DNA from: G963674835 sp963674835
Lineage (GTDB): Bacteria > Planctomycetota > Planctomycetia > Pirellulales > Thermoguttaceae
Assembly (NCBI GenBank): GCA_963674835.2
Contig: CAXXKC010000003.1
Location: forward strand, 3,286,001 to 3,350,000
Direction of reading: 5' to 3'
Length of the DNA stretch: 64,000 bases
The position numbers and the translations under genes are program-made. This document shows positions 30,501 through 38,252 of the stretch, piece after piece; position 1 is the stretch's first letter; the number at the start of each line of letters is the position of its first letter. The notes below the pieces were generated by a model, which searched no databases, was not told where the DNA came from, and saw only the letters and a program-made list of their open reading frames with translations.

Positions 30501-31141
30501 TTGACGGCAACCGTCAGATTCGGATCGACGCCCTCGCCGTCCTTGCCTTCCAGTTCGTGTTGCCACACACGTTGCCCGTTATGCAAGATCGCCACACGCA
30601 CGCCGTCACCGTCGCGATGCGCCTTGTAGACCCGGCCCGTAATCGTCACCGTCCCGTCGGCCGGCGTAAGGAAGCGGCGTACGCTGGGCCCCCGATCGCC
30701 CGGATGGTGCCAATCCTTGCCGACGCGCAGCCACGTCTCGCCCCCCTGCCAAAACGTCGACTCGTACCACATCTCCTCGCGGTGTTGCAGTCGGGAGTAT
30801 CCGGCGTCTTCTTCGCCCGCCACGCGGAACACCCACTGCGCGGCCGTCAGTTCACCGGCCCGTTTCGAGCCGGGCATCGGTTGCTCGCTGGTTTCGACGA
30901 CCACCGCCGGGCCCGCGCCAGGAACCTCGATCTTCTTCACCGAACGTTCGATGCCAGCGCCCTCCGCGACAGGCATCTCGGCCGGCTGAAGCTTCGTAAT
31001 CAGCGTCCCGGCCGGCTGCTCAGCGAGCAGCTCGGCCACACCGTCCGCCGCGACCGCCCGATCGCTCGCCCCTGGAAGAAGTGCCGCCAGCGAAACGGCA
31101 ATCACCAACAAAGAAGCTCGCATACCATTCAAGTTCTGTCG
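27554..31141 (-). CDS. Secreted diheme HZS-alpha-like protein with propeller repeats
   Basis: 1195 residues. A signal peptide (RASLLVIAVSLAALLPGAS) leads into a beta-rich N-terminal half resembling carbohydrate-binding modules. The middle (about 620-850) has TolB/WD40-like propeller repeats such as PRLSYDGRRIVFSYVQCPNG and LRQLTDGPFDDLMPCYLPDGG, in the arrangement of the hydrazine synthase alpha-subunit middle domain. The C-terminal part carries two haem-c sites, CVGCH (about 1010) and CVRCH (about 1061). The second is in the planctomycete cytochrome context HCVRCHGGEKTDGKIDL. The family is inferred from memory. No hydrazine-synthase partners are nearby, so a redox-linked role in polysaccharide processing is as likely. 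The start is at 31141; upstream codons lack signal features. Confidence 0.82.
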   Translation of the reverse strand, partial: RQNLNGMRASLLVIAVSLAALLPGASDRAVAADGVAELLAEQPAGTLITKLQPAEMPVAEGAGIERSVKKIEVPGAGPAVVVETSEQPMPGSKRAGELTAAQWVFRVAGEEDAGYSRLQHREEMWYESTFWQGGETWLRVGKDWHHPGDRGPSVRRFLTPADGTVTITGRVYKAHRDGDGVRVAILHNGQRVWQHELEGKDGEGVDPNLTVAVKKGDTLRFFVDKRGTITCDTTHWDPVIAYADGQKFQASAAFAAKKQGAGGWSYEMPADGPAAPGMPRLVWFNAAWALCEKPLAAGQEVVLTNASAQPCAVLADGQDASGAVLAFETGLPWRLQANLAKDGKLAVRLIVETGKGDAATSLPAEARRLSRVALGPYSGTSQAGLQTLARWVSGSGGAVGTSAAAPDLPVVALQTAARQAGIPELDFWAMIQQDWQRQDGIELLRPETYAAAIGKQVEKTRGLLGQLRAKHGSPRLDELAQRLERLAQQAESGEADPVAAYVKLRLLKREIALANPLLDFGQLLFCKRVPTSYSHLVMQYYGWRARPGGGLFVLEEPGRSLRCRDILDGRLQTGCVLEPRLSYDGRRIVFSYVQCPNGPLQPGEVSNEDASDRNYYHVYEVGVDGKGLRQLTDGPFDDLMPCYLPDGGIAFMSTRRRGYARCFGGQFSTRWDVYTLHRMNGDGSNVRTLSVHDTNEWFPAVSNTGHILYARWDYIDRDAVTHQNLWASRPDGTNPVALWGNATASPHCTFQLQPIPGSSKIIFTASAHHSIAGGPITIVDPSVAADGASALERITPEIPFPEAETRDIREYYTAPWPLSEDFYLVGYSPYPLVWEPGANLAHALGICLLDRWGNRELLYRDPHIGSTNPCPLRPRPVPPVLPSATAEEGFADKGGTRTNPAKDGEPVYGEMVVADVYQGLGDVPRGQIKELRIVQIFPKTTNIANHPPIGMAGEENGRAVLGTVPVERDGSARFLVPAGKPVLFQALDAEGCAYQTMRSLTYVQPGEKVACVGCHEHKMTAPVSPPAGLAALRRPASRIEPGPWDGRPFSYVEVVQPVLDQHCVRCHGGEKTDGKIDLSGAPAGAFSRSYMALMQDGQAFWHSGTNPDNAAKYLVPRFGGRNQIQMTPPGGLYGARGSRLMKLLRDGHEGVKFSADELRRLALWIDLNGIFYGVNLPTDQERMRRGEVVGMPEIQ

Positions 31142-31466
31142 CATGTCTAGACTCTGCTGAACCCAGGCTGTCGCACACCGCACGTCCGTCGCAAATCAAC
31201 GTCCACCTTCTTGCCACCACTACCGGCGATGCCGAGTCCCGGCCCGACACCTACCCCGCGGCAACACTCCCACTATATTAACAGACCCCACCCGCTGTTG
31301 AAAACTCGAACCATCCTTTCTGCCGGCAAGGCCGACGCCCGAGAAGCAACTCGCCACTTCCAGGTCCAGCCACGCCGTCGCTGTGACCAACCCATTCCTG
31401 CCGGTCCAGCGGTACCGCCAGCAGTGGTACCCGGCGGAGCGTTCGACGACTGATTAGGAGCTACCG

Positions 31467-31724
31467 ATGACGATGATATGTCCGAAGTGCAATGGAGCGA
31501 TGGAGCGGGGATTCGCCACGGCTCTGGGGCTTATCGGCCCGGGCACATCGGAGAAACAGCGGCCGCGATTGCCGTTGGTCGTTGCTGGCACTCCAACATC
31601 CCACAGCCCGGTCGAGGCATTCAAACAGGGCCTGTCGGACGAGAGGCCGGATCGTGCGCATGAAATCGTAGGTGCTCGTTGCTCGCAGTGCGGGTTTCTG
31701 GAGCTCTACGGCGACGGTGGTTAG
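31467..31724 (+). CDS. Small zinc-ribbon protein (DUF6487-like)
   Basis: 85 residues. Two Cys pairs, CPKCNGAMERGF near the N terminus and CSQCGFLELYGDG at the C terminus, form a split zinc ribbon. GGAG lies before the ATG at 31467. This short architecture occurs in many bacteria as a stand-alone protein of unknown function; the DUF number is from memory. It is divergent from the diheme gene and convergent with the large secreted gene at 31797-34085. Confidence 0.75.
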   Translation: MTMICPKCNGAMERGFATALGLIGPGTSEKQRPRLPLVVAGTPTSHSPVEAFKQGLSDERPDRAHEIVGARCSQCGFLELYGDGG

Positions 31725-31796
31725 GTGCCGTGAGTGGCGGGCGGAGCAGCGCGAGTTGTGAGCGTGGCGCTTGTTTCGGGTGGCTTGGCGGTGTTG

Positions 31797-34085
31797 TTAC
31801 GACGGGCCGGTCGTCTTGCGCAACTGGAAGCGGACGGTTATTTGGCCGGCGCGGCCGGAGAGGTTTACGGCGCCGGTGTCGTCGACGGAAAGGGAAGTGC
31901 CGTCCACCGTTGCCGAGGTGGGTTGCCAGCCTTCGGGGACGCGTGCGCGAAGAAGCGTCGCCTTTGGCTGCCGCGGAGGCATGGTGATTCGCACGATGAG
32001 CTCGCCTTGGTCGAGTTTCGACTCGGTTTGGAGTGACATCTTGCCGAATGCCGTCGGTGCATCTTTGAACTTGATGGCGGCGCCGTCGCGCAGCCAAGGT
32101 CGCGGCACGGCATACAACAGCCGCAACGTGTCGGGCTGGCCGTCGTCGTCGGTATCCCAGTCCTGCACCATCAGATTCCGCAGGGTCCAAAGGAAAAAGG
32201 CGTTGCCGGCCGTGCAGGGTGGCAGATACATGGGCCGGCCGTACTTGTCCAACGCGTCGAGGCTCGTTCCCTCGCCGCCGACGAATGTGTCGCGGGTGAA
32301 CCCTTGGGCCAGCTTGCCGTAGAAGCTCACCAGACCGCGATCTGCGTCGTCGTGCCGCAGCACGTGGAGCACGTAGCCGGTCGTGTAGTTGTCGTCGACA
32401 CCCCGCTCATTGGCGAAGAGCTTCGAGTGCTGGTCGAAACGCAGCATGCCCATGCAGAGGCCGCCGCGCTGCTGCAGTGTATCGAGAACCCAGGCGGCCT
32501 TCTGGGGCTGGGCGTCGAACACCCCCGAGCCAAGCATGTCGTTGGCCACTAGGCACCAGTAACTGCCCGTGCAGCTTTCCGTGAGCGACTGGTACGGTTT
32601 TTCCACGTTGTCCAGCAGCGCATTGGGGATGAAGGGCGGGTCGAAGTCGCGATAGACGCTCTTGTCGACCGCCGCGAAGATCGCCTGCCGATACTGCTGC
32701 GTGCGTTTCTCCAACTGTGGATCCGGCTCGCCCATATCGCGCAACACGGCAGCCATACTGCGAAGGCCGCACCAGCAATTGCCGTTGGTCTTCAGGTTCC
32801 AGACCGGCTTGTGGATGTCGGACGCGTAATAGTCCTTGGGCGTCAGGCCGGTTTTGGGGTCGAGATCGTCGACGATCAGCTTGACCAGCGGTTCCCAGCG
32901 ATGGCGGTTCTCTTGGATGAACCGGGCGTCGCGCGTGAGCCAGTAGTAGTGGGCGAGCGTTCGCAGCTTCCAGCCGGTCACCGCGTATTTGTGTTTCGGA
33001 ATCTGGTGGTCCATCAGCGACAGAAGCATGGGCCGCGACGGATCGATGAAGCCGAACAACATGAAGGCCCCGACCGTGCGGCTGCCCTCCGTGATGTACT
33101 CGTGCAGGTAGGCGTTGCCGGCGCTGTAGTTCACGGTGTTGCCTGTAACGACCGTGAAGTTGGCCGCCATCGTCGCACGCCAGGCATGGTTCACGACAGC
33201 CTCCGGCGTTTCCAACGTTGACCCCTTGCCCAGCAGATCACGCCATGCGGCCACGCATTGATCTCGCTGCTTGCCGTACTCGTCGGCGGAGAGGACGGGC
33301 GAATCGGCGGGCGGCTTGGGGAGTGCCGCCGTGCAGACAGCAAGCACGGCCTGATCGTTGAGCCCGATCGAAGTGGCCAGGGTTCGGCCGGTCGGGTCCC
33401 ACCGCCAGTTCGGCCCGATGCTCGCAAACACTTCCTCGCGACCATTCCGCAACTCGTGCCCGACCAGATGGAGCGGTTCGGAGGGCGCCAGCTTAGCTGC
33501 GACCTTTCCCTCGTGACCGCCATCGAGCGAAAACCGCACGAACACGACGCCATGGTCCGCCAAGGCGGGCGCGGCGCTGACAAACGTCTCTTGCCGGTAG
33601 GTCGCGTCACCGTCGCGGTACTTCATTTCGACGATGGGCAGATAGCCGTCGGCCAAATGCGGGCCGTCCAGTTTCTCCAGGTCTTCGCCAAACGTGACTT
33701 CCTTCGGCCCAACGCAGAAATCGACCGGGAAACCGACATCATGCCAAGTCGACTGGCCGGCCTTGGCATTGATCGCGCTTCCGTTGCTCACCAGGCGGGC
33801 TTTGCATCCGTTGCGCGGGGCGGCCAAAACGATCGGATAGTGGCGAAACTTGGTGTTGACGTAGCGCAGCGGCGGCATCGCCTTGGCGAAGAACTCGTAG
33901 CTCGGCCCGCCCGCTCGGCGTGTGGCGGCCTCGCCCAGGATGTCGGTCTTGGCCGTGATGGCGTCGTCGACGCTCGGTAGTTTGTCGGCGGCGAACGTGC
34001 CACCCTCGAGAACCGCCGCAAAAATCAACGTCGCGACCGCCGCAGTCGCCACACCTCGACAAAAACTCCTCCATTGACACAGCAT
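31797..34085 (-). CDS. Secreted (alpha/alpha)6-toroid protein, glycosidase-like
   Basis: 762 residues. A signal peptide ends near residue 32 (FAAVLEGGTFAAD). An N-terminal beta domain (about 40-260) precedes a helical six-hairpin region (about 290-640) with long aromatic-rich helices such as KHKYAVTGWKLRTLAHYYWLTRDARF and ESCTGSYWCLVANDM. A C-terminal beta domain (about 650-762) closes the chain. This is the layout of six-hairpin glycosidases, which cleave or phosphorolyse glycans. The catalytic acid cannot be placed safely. AGAGGAG lies about seven bases before the ATG. Confidence 0.75.
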   Translation of the reverse strand: MLCQWRSFCRGVATAAVATLIFAAVLEGGTFAADKLPSVDDAITAKTDILGEAATRRAGGPSYEFFAKAMPPLRYVNTKFRHYPIVLAAPRNGCKARLVSNGSAINAKAGQSTWHDVGFPVDFCVGPKEVTFGEDLEKLDGPHLADGYLPIVEMKYRDGDATYRQETFVSAAPALADHGVVFVRFSLDGGHEGKVAAKLAPSEPLHLVGHELRNGREEVFASIGPNWRWDPTGRTLATSIGLNDQAVLAVCTAALPKPPADSPVLSADEYGKQRDQCVAAWRDLLGKGSTLETPEAVVNHAWRATMAANFTVVTGNTVNYSAGNAYLHEYITEGSRTVGAFMLFGFIDPSRPMLLSLMDHQIPKHKYAVTGWKLRTLAHYYWLTRDARFIQENRHRWEPLVKLIVDDLDPKTGLTPKDYYASDIHKPVWNLKTNGNCWCGLRSMAAVLRDMGEPDPQLEKRTQQYRQAIFAAVDKSVYRDFDPPFIPNALLDNVEKPYQSLTESCTGSYWCLVANDMLGSGVFDAQPQKAAWVLDTLQQRGGLCMGMLRFDQHSKLFANERGVDDNYTTGYVLHVLRHDDADRGLVSFYGKLAQGFTRDTFVGGEGTSLDALDKYGRPMYLPPCTAGNAFFLWTLRNLMVQDWDTDDDGQPDTLRLLYAVPRPWLRDGAAIKFKDAPTAFGKMSLQTESKLDQGELIVRITMPPRQPKATLLRARVPEGWQPTSATVDGTSLSVDDTGAVNLSGRAGQITVRFQLRKTTGPS

Positions 34086-34474
34086 GCCAACTCTCCTCTG
34101 TCACTCTGATGAGTAACCCGTTCGACTTGCCCAGTGCGGCGGTCAGCGGCCTGTGAACGGGTACTCGGTTTGTGGGTCGATTCCGAGCCGATACTCGCGA
34201 CGACAATGCGTTCGTTGGCTCCCAGAGTAGACTGGCGCAACCCGTGCGTCCAGGATGAACTGCGTCATTCTATTATCATTTCGCGCCAGGCGGCAGACGG
34301 CCGCATTGGGCGGCCGGTCGTGGCGTTTCCTTGTGCGGGAGCGAGTTTCCGTCAGATCTCACGGTGCCCGACGAAGATAGAGCGGATTGCCCTCCGCACA
34401 GATGTCGAGCCGCATCTTGCCGGTCTTCGCGGAACGCTCAGTCATGGCGGTCAGGTTCCGTGCGCACGAAAGGG
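34086..34474. other. Gap holding a degenerate gene fragment
   Basis: 389 bp between the glycosidase-like gene and a GNAT gene. The only structure found is the fragment at 34382-34454, described separately. The rest shows no protein-like frame or RNA fold. Confidence 0.6.
34382..34454 (-). pseudogene. 73-bp remnant of a homologue of the gene at 35110-36423
   Basis: Reads LTAMTERSAKTGKMRLDICA on the minus strand, continuing as EGNPL. The gene at 35110 reads LAAMAERSAKTGKTRLDICA then EGYPH at about 35635-35700. About 64 bp match with six differences, and both sides then diverge. It looks like the debris of a former tandem copy. Confidence 0.7.
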
Positions 34475-34969
34475 TCACGGCACTCCTGACGATCCGCCCC
34501 CATCGCTCACCTGCATCTCCAGACTCACATCCGTGAGTTCCCCTCCGGTGACACTCTCTGAGTACTCGTCAGGACACCGAGCGGTAACCTTAAATCCGAG
34601 CGCCTCGAAAATGGGCACATTGCCGGTCTGCTCGACGGTGCGCGTGACGACGCTCGGCAGGCCAAGGCTGGCCGCACGGCCGGCGATCTCGGCAACGATC
34701 GCTCGTGCCACACCTTGACGCCGGAAATCACCGCGGACGCCAAGTCCGATGACACGCATCGCACGGCCATCGGCAAAGTACTGCGCCGTGCCGACAACGG
34801 TGCCGTCTCGCTCGGCGACAAGGCGGCACAAGTTGCGAGAGATGGTTTGCTTGCATCGCAACGCCTTCTCGTTCGGGCGGTAGATGGCCCGGAGCGTGGC
34901 CGTCGCCGACGCCTCGACCTCACGAACAGCCTCAGCATCCTCCGGCCTGCTGTCTCGTACGGTGATCAT
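34475..34969 (-). CDS. GNAT-family N-acetyltransferase
   Basis: 164 residues. The opening TVRDSRPEDAEAVREVE and the acetyl-CoA-binding stretch VIGLGVRGDFRRQGVARAIVAEIAGRA are typical of Acetyltransf_1 members, with the Q/R-x-x-G-x-G/A-type loop as RRQGVA. VPIFEALGFKV is the family's C-terminal motif. It is cytoplasmic with an unknown acceptor. The frame begins at the first ATG, which has only a weak purine-rich upstream sequence. It stands alone. Confidence 0.9.
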   Translation of the reverse strand: MITVRDSRPEDAEAVREVEASATATLRAIYRPNEKALRCKQTISRNLCRLVAERDGTVVGTAQYFADGRAMRVIGLGVRGDFRRQGVARAIVAEIAGRAASLGLPSVVTRTVEQTGNVPIFEALGFKVTARCPDEYSESVTGGELTDVSLEMQVSDGGGSSGVP

Positions 34970-35109
34970 TCTTGTCTCGTCGAACTCGTTCTAGACGGCT
35001 CACCCTAACGCACACCAGGTTGGGAAGGCAGGCTATCGGCGAGGCTCCGTCCGCCTGTTCGCCATCGCGCGAGGGTAAGGGTCATCGTGAACCGAAGCCT
35101 CTCTGCTGT

Positions 35110-36423
35110 CTACTTGTCGTTTTCCGGCTGCGCAACAGGCAGCGCGTAATACGCACACTCGGCGAAGAAGAGCTCTGCCATATTCAGCTTGGCGTAGTCG
35201 TAATGGCAAATGGCCGAACGGACCGACTCGAAGCCGTCTTGATATCCGGCCAGCGCGATGATCGCTGCTGCCGCCAGCGGATTGCGCATCCGGCTGGTCT
35301 CGTATCCTTTGCGTTGCCCGAGGATCTGCCAGTTGCGCCTGGAAGCCATTTTCTCGGCATCGGCCTGCGTCTTCTGAGGAAACCACCCCGGATAACCCTC
35401 TCGCCAGCGGGCATGGCCAAAGACTTTCTGGTCGTTGTTGTCGAAAGTCTTGTAATCCCCGATGACCGCCAGGGCTCCAGTCGCGTTGATCGCAAGACCG
35501 GCGCGGTACTTCGCCCGGGCGTCCTTGTCCGTCTCCCACTCAGCGAGTTTGGCCAACGCCCCCTGCGAACCGACGTAGATCCACAGTTGCCCACGATCGA
35601 TATTTCCGATCTGCTCGCGATCGTGCGGATAGCCCTCCGCGCAGATGTCGAGCCGCGTCTTGCCGGTCTTCGCGGAACGTTCAGCCATGGCGGCCAGATA
35701 GCGTTTCAGCCAGACCTGATCGCCGGTCACGTCATGCATTGCCCTGAGGATGAACAGATACATGACGGCCCCATGATGCCGGAACATCTTGAAGTCGCCT
35801 CGGGATTGTCCTTGGAATGCACCGTCGCAAGGGCATTTCCAGTCCAATGCCTCCAGCGCGTCGGCAACCTCCTTCATCTTGTTCACAACGACTTTTCGCT
35901 CTTCCCCAGTGGGAATGCCGCTGGTCGCGTACGCGTGAAGGCCGTAGAACCACGGGTGGGTTTGATCCTGCGAGCCCATGGGGTAGTGGCACTTCCCATC
36001 GGTTCCCATTCCGCGGGCGATGAAGCCCGGCACGTTGGAAACCGACGCGCACTTGAGCAGCCCCCGGGCAAGACGCCGCGCCTCTTCCCGGTCAACGGGC
36101 GCACCGCTACGGCGGGCCCGTTCACAAATGGCAACGAGATAGGTTCCGGTGAACATCGGCCCGTTCTCAATCGGGCTCCACCATCCGATCGCATTGGGCC
36201 GTCCCTGCCGGCAATCCTCGGGAGTGGGAAGCTCGCCAACATAGTCGTGGATAAGGCCGTCACCTCCGACGAATCTGCTCCACAAGACCGCGTGCACTTC
36301 TTCGATCGCAGCGGCCACACGCCCCGGCGACCGTACATCGCCCGGCACGCTCTCTTCGCAGCGGCCCGTCTGCGATGTTAGCAGGAACGCGGGGAGAATG
36401 AGAATCAAGCATGGGACGTTCAT
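35110..36423 (-). CDS. Secreted helical-toroid protein, unknown function
   Basis: 437 residues from the ATG at 36423, chosen because it opens a signal peptide (NVPCLILILPAFLLTSQ). The frame extends 47 codons further upstream without such features. The mature protein is helical with repeated aromatic turns (GWWSPIENGPMFTGTYLVAICE, FRHHGAVMYLFILRAMHDVTGDQVWLKRYLAAMAERSAKTG), like (alpha/alpha)6-barrel glycan hydrolases or lyases. A fragment of a relative persists at 34382. Its reaction is not determined; a secreted role in glycan turnover is inferred from neighbours. Confidence 0.7.
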   Translation of the reverse strand: MNVPCLILILPAFLLTSQTGRCEESVPGDVRSPGRVAAAIEEVHAVLWSRFVGGDGLIHDYVGELPTPEDCRQGRPNAIGWWSPIENGPMFTGTYLVAICERARRSGAPVDREEARRLARGLLKCASVSNVPGFIARGMGTDGKCHYPMGSQDQTHPWFYGLHAYATSGIPTGEERKVVVNKMKEVADALEALDWKCPCDGAFQGQSRGDFKMFRHHGAVMYLFILRAMHDVTGDQVWLKRYLAAMAERSAKTGKTRLDICAEGYPHDREQIGNIDRGQLWIYVGSQGALAKLAEWETDKDARAKYRAGLAINATGALAVIGDYKTFDNNDQKVFGHARWREGYPGWFPQKTQADAEKMASRRNWQILGQRKGYETSRMRNPLAAAAIIALAGYQDGFESVRSAICHYDYAKLNMAELFFAECAYYALPVAQPENDK

Positions 36424-36719
36424 TGCTTCGCTCGCTGCCGAGCCGCAGTGTGGCATGTCGGGGGGATGACTGGCTCGGTGAGGATCAATGGGCCGCGGCC
36501 ATGGGATGATCACGCCTGACGCCTCGGCTAGTCTATTGTATTGCGTGGCTATGTTCGTTGCCATCGTTCAGACTGGCAAGTACGATCAGGCCTATCAACG
36601 ATAGAGGCCCGCGCAAGCTCCGTCAACCACGCTCGTGGCACTGCCGGCTTGCCCACTGCCCATGGTCTGCCGGCGGAGGACAGACCCAGAATTGTAGGAT
36701 GGGCGGCGGCCGGTCACTC

Positions 36720-37469
36720 TTACGGCACGGCTTCGGCAAGCCGTGTGCTACGCGCCGCCAGCCCGGACACGCTCACTGCCCCAAACACGATCAACATCTG
36801 CCCCGGCGCGTAGAGCAGCCAGACGGCCACGTCGCTTGCCCACGGTGTACCGCGAAACAACTGCAAGGCCAGCAGGGAATCGCTCAGGAAGATCAGCAGA
36901 GCGCCGATGGCCATCGGCGTGAAGCGGCAGTTCCCGATGGTCATGGCCGTCATCGTTCCGACTGTGGCCGATAAGAGAATCGTGTACGCCAGCGAAGGCC
37001 AGCGATATACGCCGATGCCCGGAGCAGTTGCGGCAGTCACAGACCAGGTCACGGTTCCAATCAGGATGCAGGTCCCCAGGGAGACCAACCAGACGTTGCG
37101 ATTCCGTAGACCAAGGCGGCCCGCCAGGTTCCAGGCGGCCGAAATGTAGGCGATGTGCGCGATCGAGAACAGCACCAGGATCCGCGCCAAGCCTCCGAGC
37201 CAGTCGGCAAAAAACCCCAGAGTCATGCCCACGGCAATGCCCAGGGCAAATAGCTGTGCCGGTCTGCCCCGCCGCACCAGCCAATGGGCCCACGCTGCCA
37301 GGCAAAGGGCGAACGACGAGTGAGACCACGGAATTGGCCAAGGCAGTCTCCATCCCGCCTTCTCCAGATAGGCGGAAACCAAGAGCGCCAGCCAGGCAAC
37401 GAACAACACACTCAAGATCGTCCGATATAGAGCCGAAGAAGTGCTCTCACTGTGCAGGGTTGTGGACAT
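36720..37469 (-). CDS. YhhN-family membrane protein (lysoplasmalogenase-like)
   Basis: 249 residues with about eight hydrophobic segments. The YhhN pattern is visible: GFFADWLGG, FSIAHIAYISAAW, IGALLIFLSDSLLALQLF and LLYAPGQMLIVFG, where the acidic and His residues lie in the membrane. Characterised relatives cleave lysoplasmalogens. GAGGT precedes the ATG. The last codons (STRLAEAVP) fall entirely within a REP-like repeat of the type seen after the serpin gene, so the C-terminal tail has been overwritten by or grown from that repeat. Confidence 0.88.
   Translation of the reverse strand: MSTTLHSESTSSALYRTILSVLFVAWLALLVSAYLEKAGWRLPWPIPWSHSSFALCLAAWAHWLVRRGRPAQLFALGIAVGMTLGFFADWLGGLARILVLFSIAHIAYISAAWNLAGRLGLRNRNVWLVSLGTCILIGTVTWSVTAATAPGIGVYRWPSLAYTILLSATVGTMTAMTIGNCRFTPMAIGALLIFLSDSLLALQLFRGTPWASDVAVWLLYAPGQMLIVFGAVSVSGLAARSTRLAEAVP
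36724..36751. repeat. REP-like hairpin inside the end of the YhhN gene
   Basis: GTAGCACACGGCTTGCCGAAG followed by CCGTGCC on the minus strand; the stem CACGGCTT/AAGCCGTG is perfect over eight pairs with a CGGC loop. It shares its GTAGCAC lead with the two hairpins at 19756-19849. It overlaps the last ten codons of YhhN. Confidence 0.8.
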
Positions 37470-37604
37470 CAACGACCTCTACTGAATTTCGCCAGGTAGT
37501 AACCGTTCACGGATTGTGAAGAATGGATATTGTGCACAGGTGCTGCCGCTGGACAAGCCGGCGTTGGCAGCCTGGCAGGCGTTGTTTGGCTCCACCCTCC
37601 ATCG

Positions 37605-38123
37605 TCAGGGCCGGGCCTTCGTCTGAGCTCTCAACCACTTTCGGATGTGCTTGCACGCCCAACGGTAATGGCTGGCCGTGTTCGCTCGTATATAATCGCT
37701 TATGGTCCACGTTGGTCCGGTCCAAGTAAAGCGGCCGACCGCTACGAAATCTCGGTCAGCGACTTCTTCGATCAACTCCAGCATCTTCTCGTGAAACGTG
37801 CGATAGTCGGCCAGCACGGCGTTGAGGGACCGTCGATGGTGCTCACGGTAGATCCGATCGTTGAGCTTCCGGATGTCCCTCCAGGTCAGACCGGGCGCTG
37901 GCAATTCAGGGGTCTCGCCACGCAGGCCGGCAGCGTACCAATCAAGGTTCATTTGTTGCCAACCGATCAAATGTCCGAGGATATCCTTGACGGACCATCC
38001 AGCGAGCGTGGCGCCCCCTTGAGTCATCTGCCTAGGCGTGAGCCGTTCGAGAAGCGCATCGAGCTTGCTGCGCTCCAGGCCAATCTCCTCAAGCAATTCA
38101 GCTTTCGGAAGGCGCTTGCCCAT
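37605..38123 (-). CDS. ClbS/DfsB (DinB-like) four-helix bundle protein
   Basis: 172 residues. KAELLEEIGLERSKLDALLERLTPRQMT then GWSVKDILGHLIGWQQMNLDWY are the DinB/DfsB helix-1 and helix-2 motifs, with the His of LGHLIGW in the usual metal- or substrate-binding position. RIYREHHRRSLNAVLADYRTFHEKML forms helix 3. The family includes ClbS, which protects against colibactin; most members are uncharacterised. The ATG at 38123 has GGAG nine bases upstream and matches the family start; the frame is open eight codons further. Confidence 0.9.
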   Translation of the reverse strand: MGKRLPKAELLEEIGLERSKLDALLERLTPRQMTQGGATLAGWSVKDILGHLIGWQQMNLDWYAAGLRGETPELPAPGLTWRDIRKLNDRIYREHHRRSLNAVLADYRTFHEKMLELIEEVADRDFVAVGRFTWTGPTWTISDYIRANTASHYRWACKHIRKWLRAQTKARP

Positions 38124-38252
38124 GAATCCAGACTCCTTTGCCGCCACCGGACAGGTTCCACCGCGTGCGACGCGCGTCGGCTGCAGCCCGTTGTAATGTC
38201 GCCGTCACTTGCAATGAACCATCGATCCGTTCCAGCTCAACGATTCGCATCC

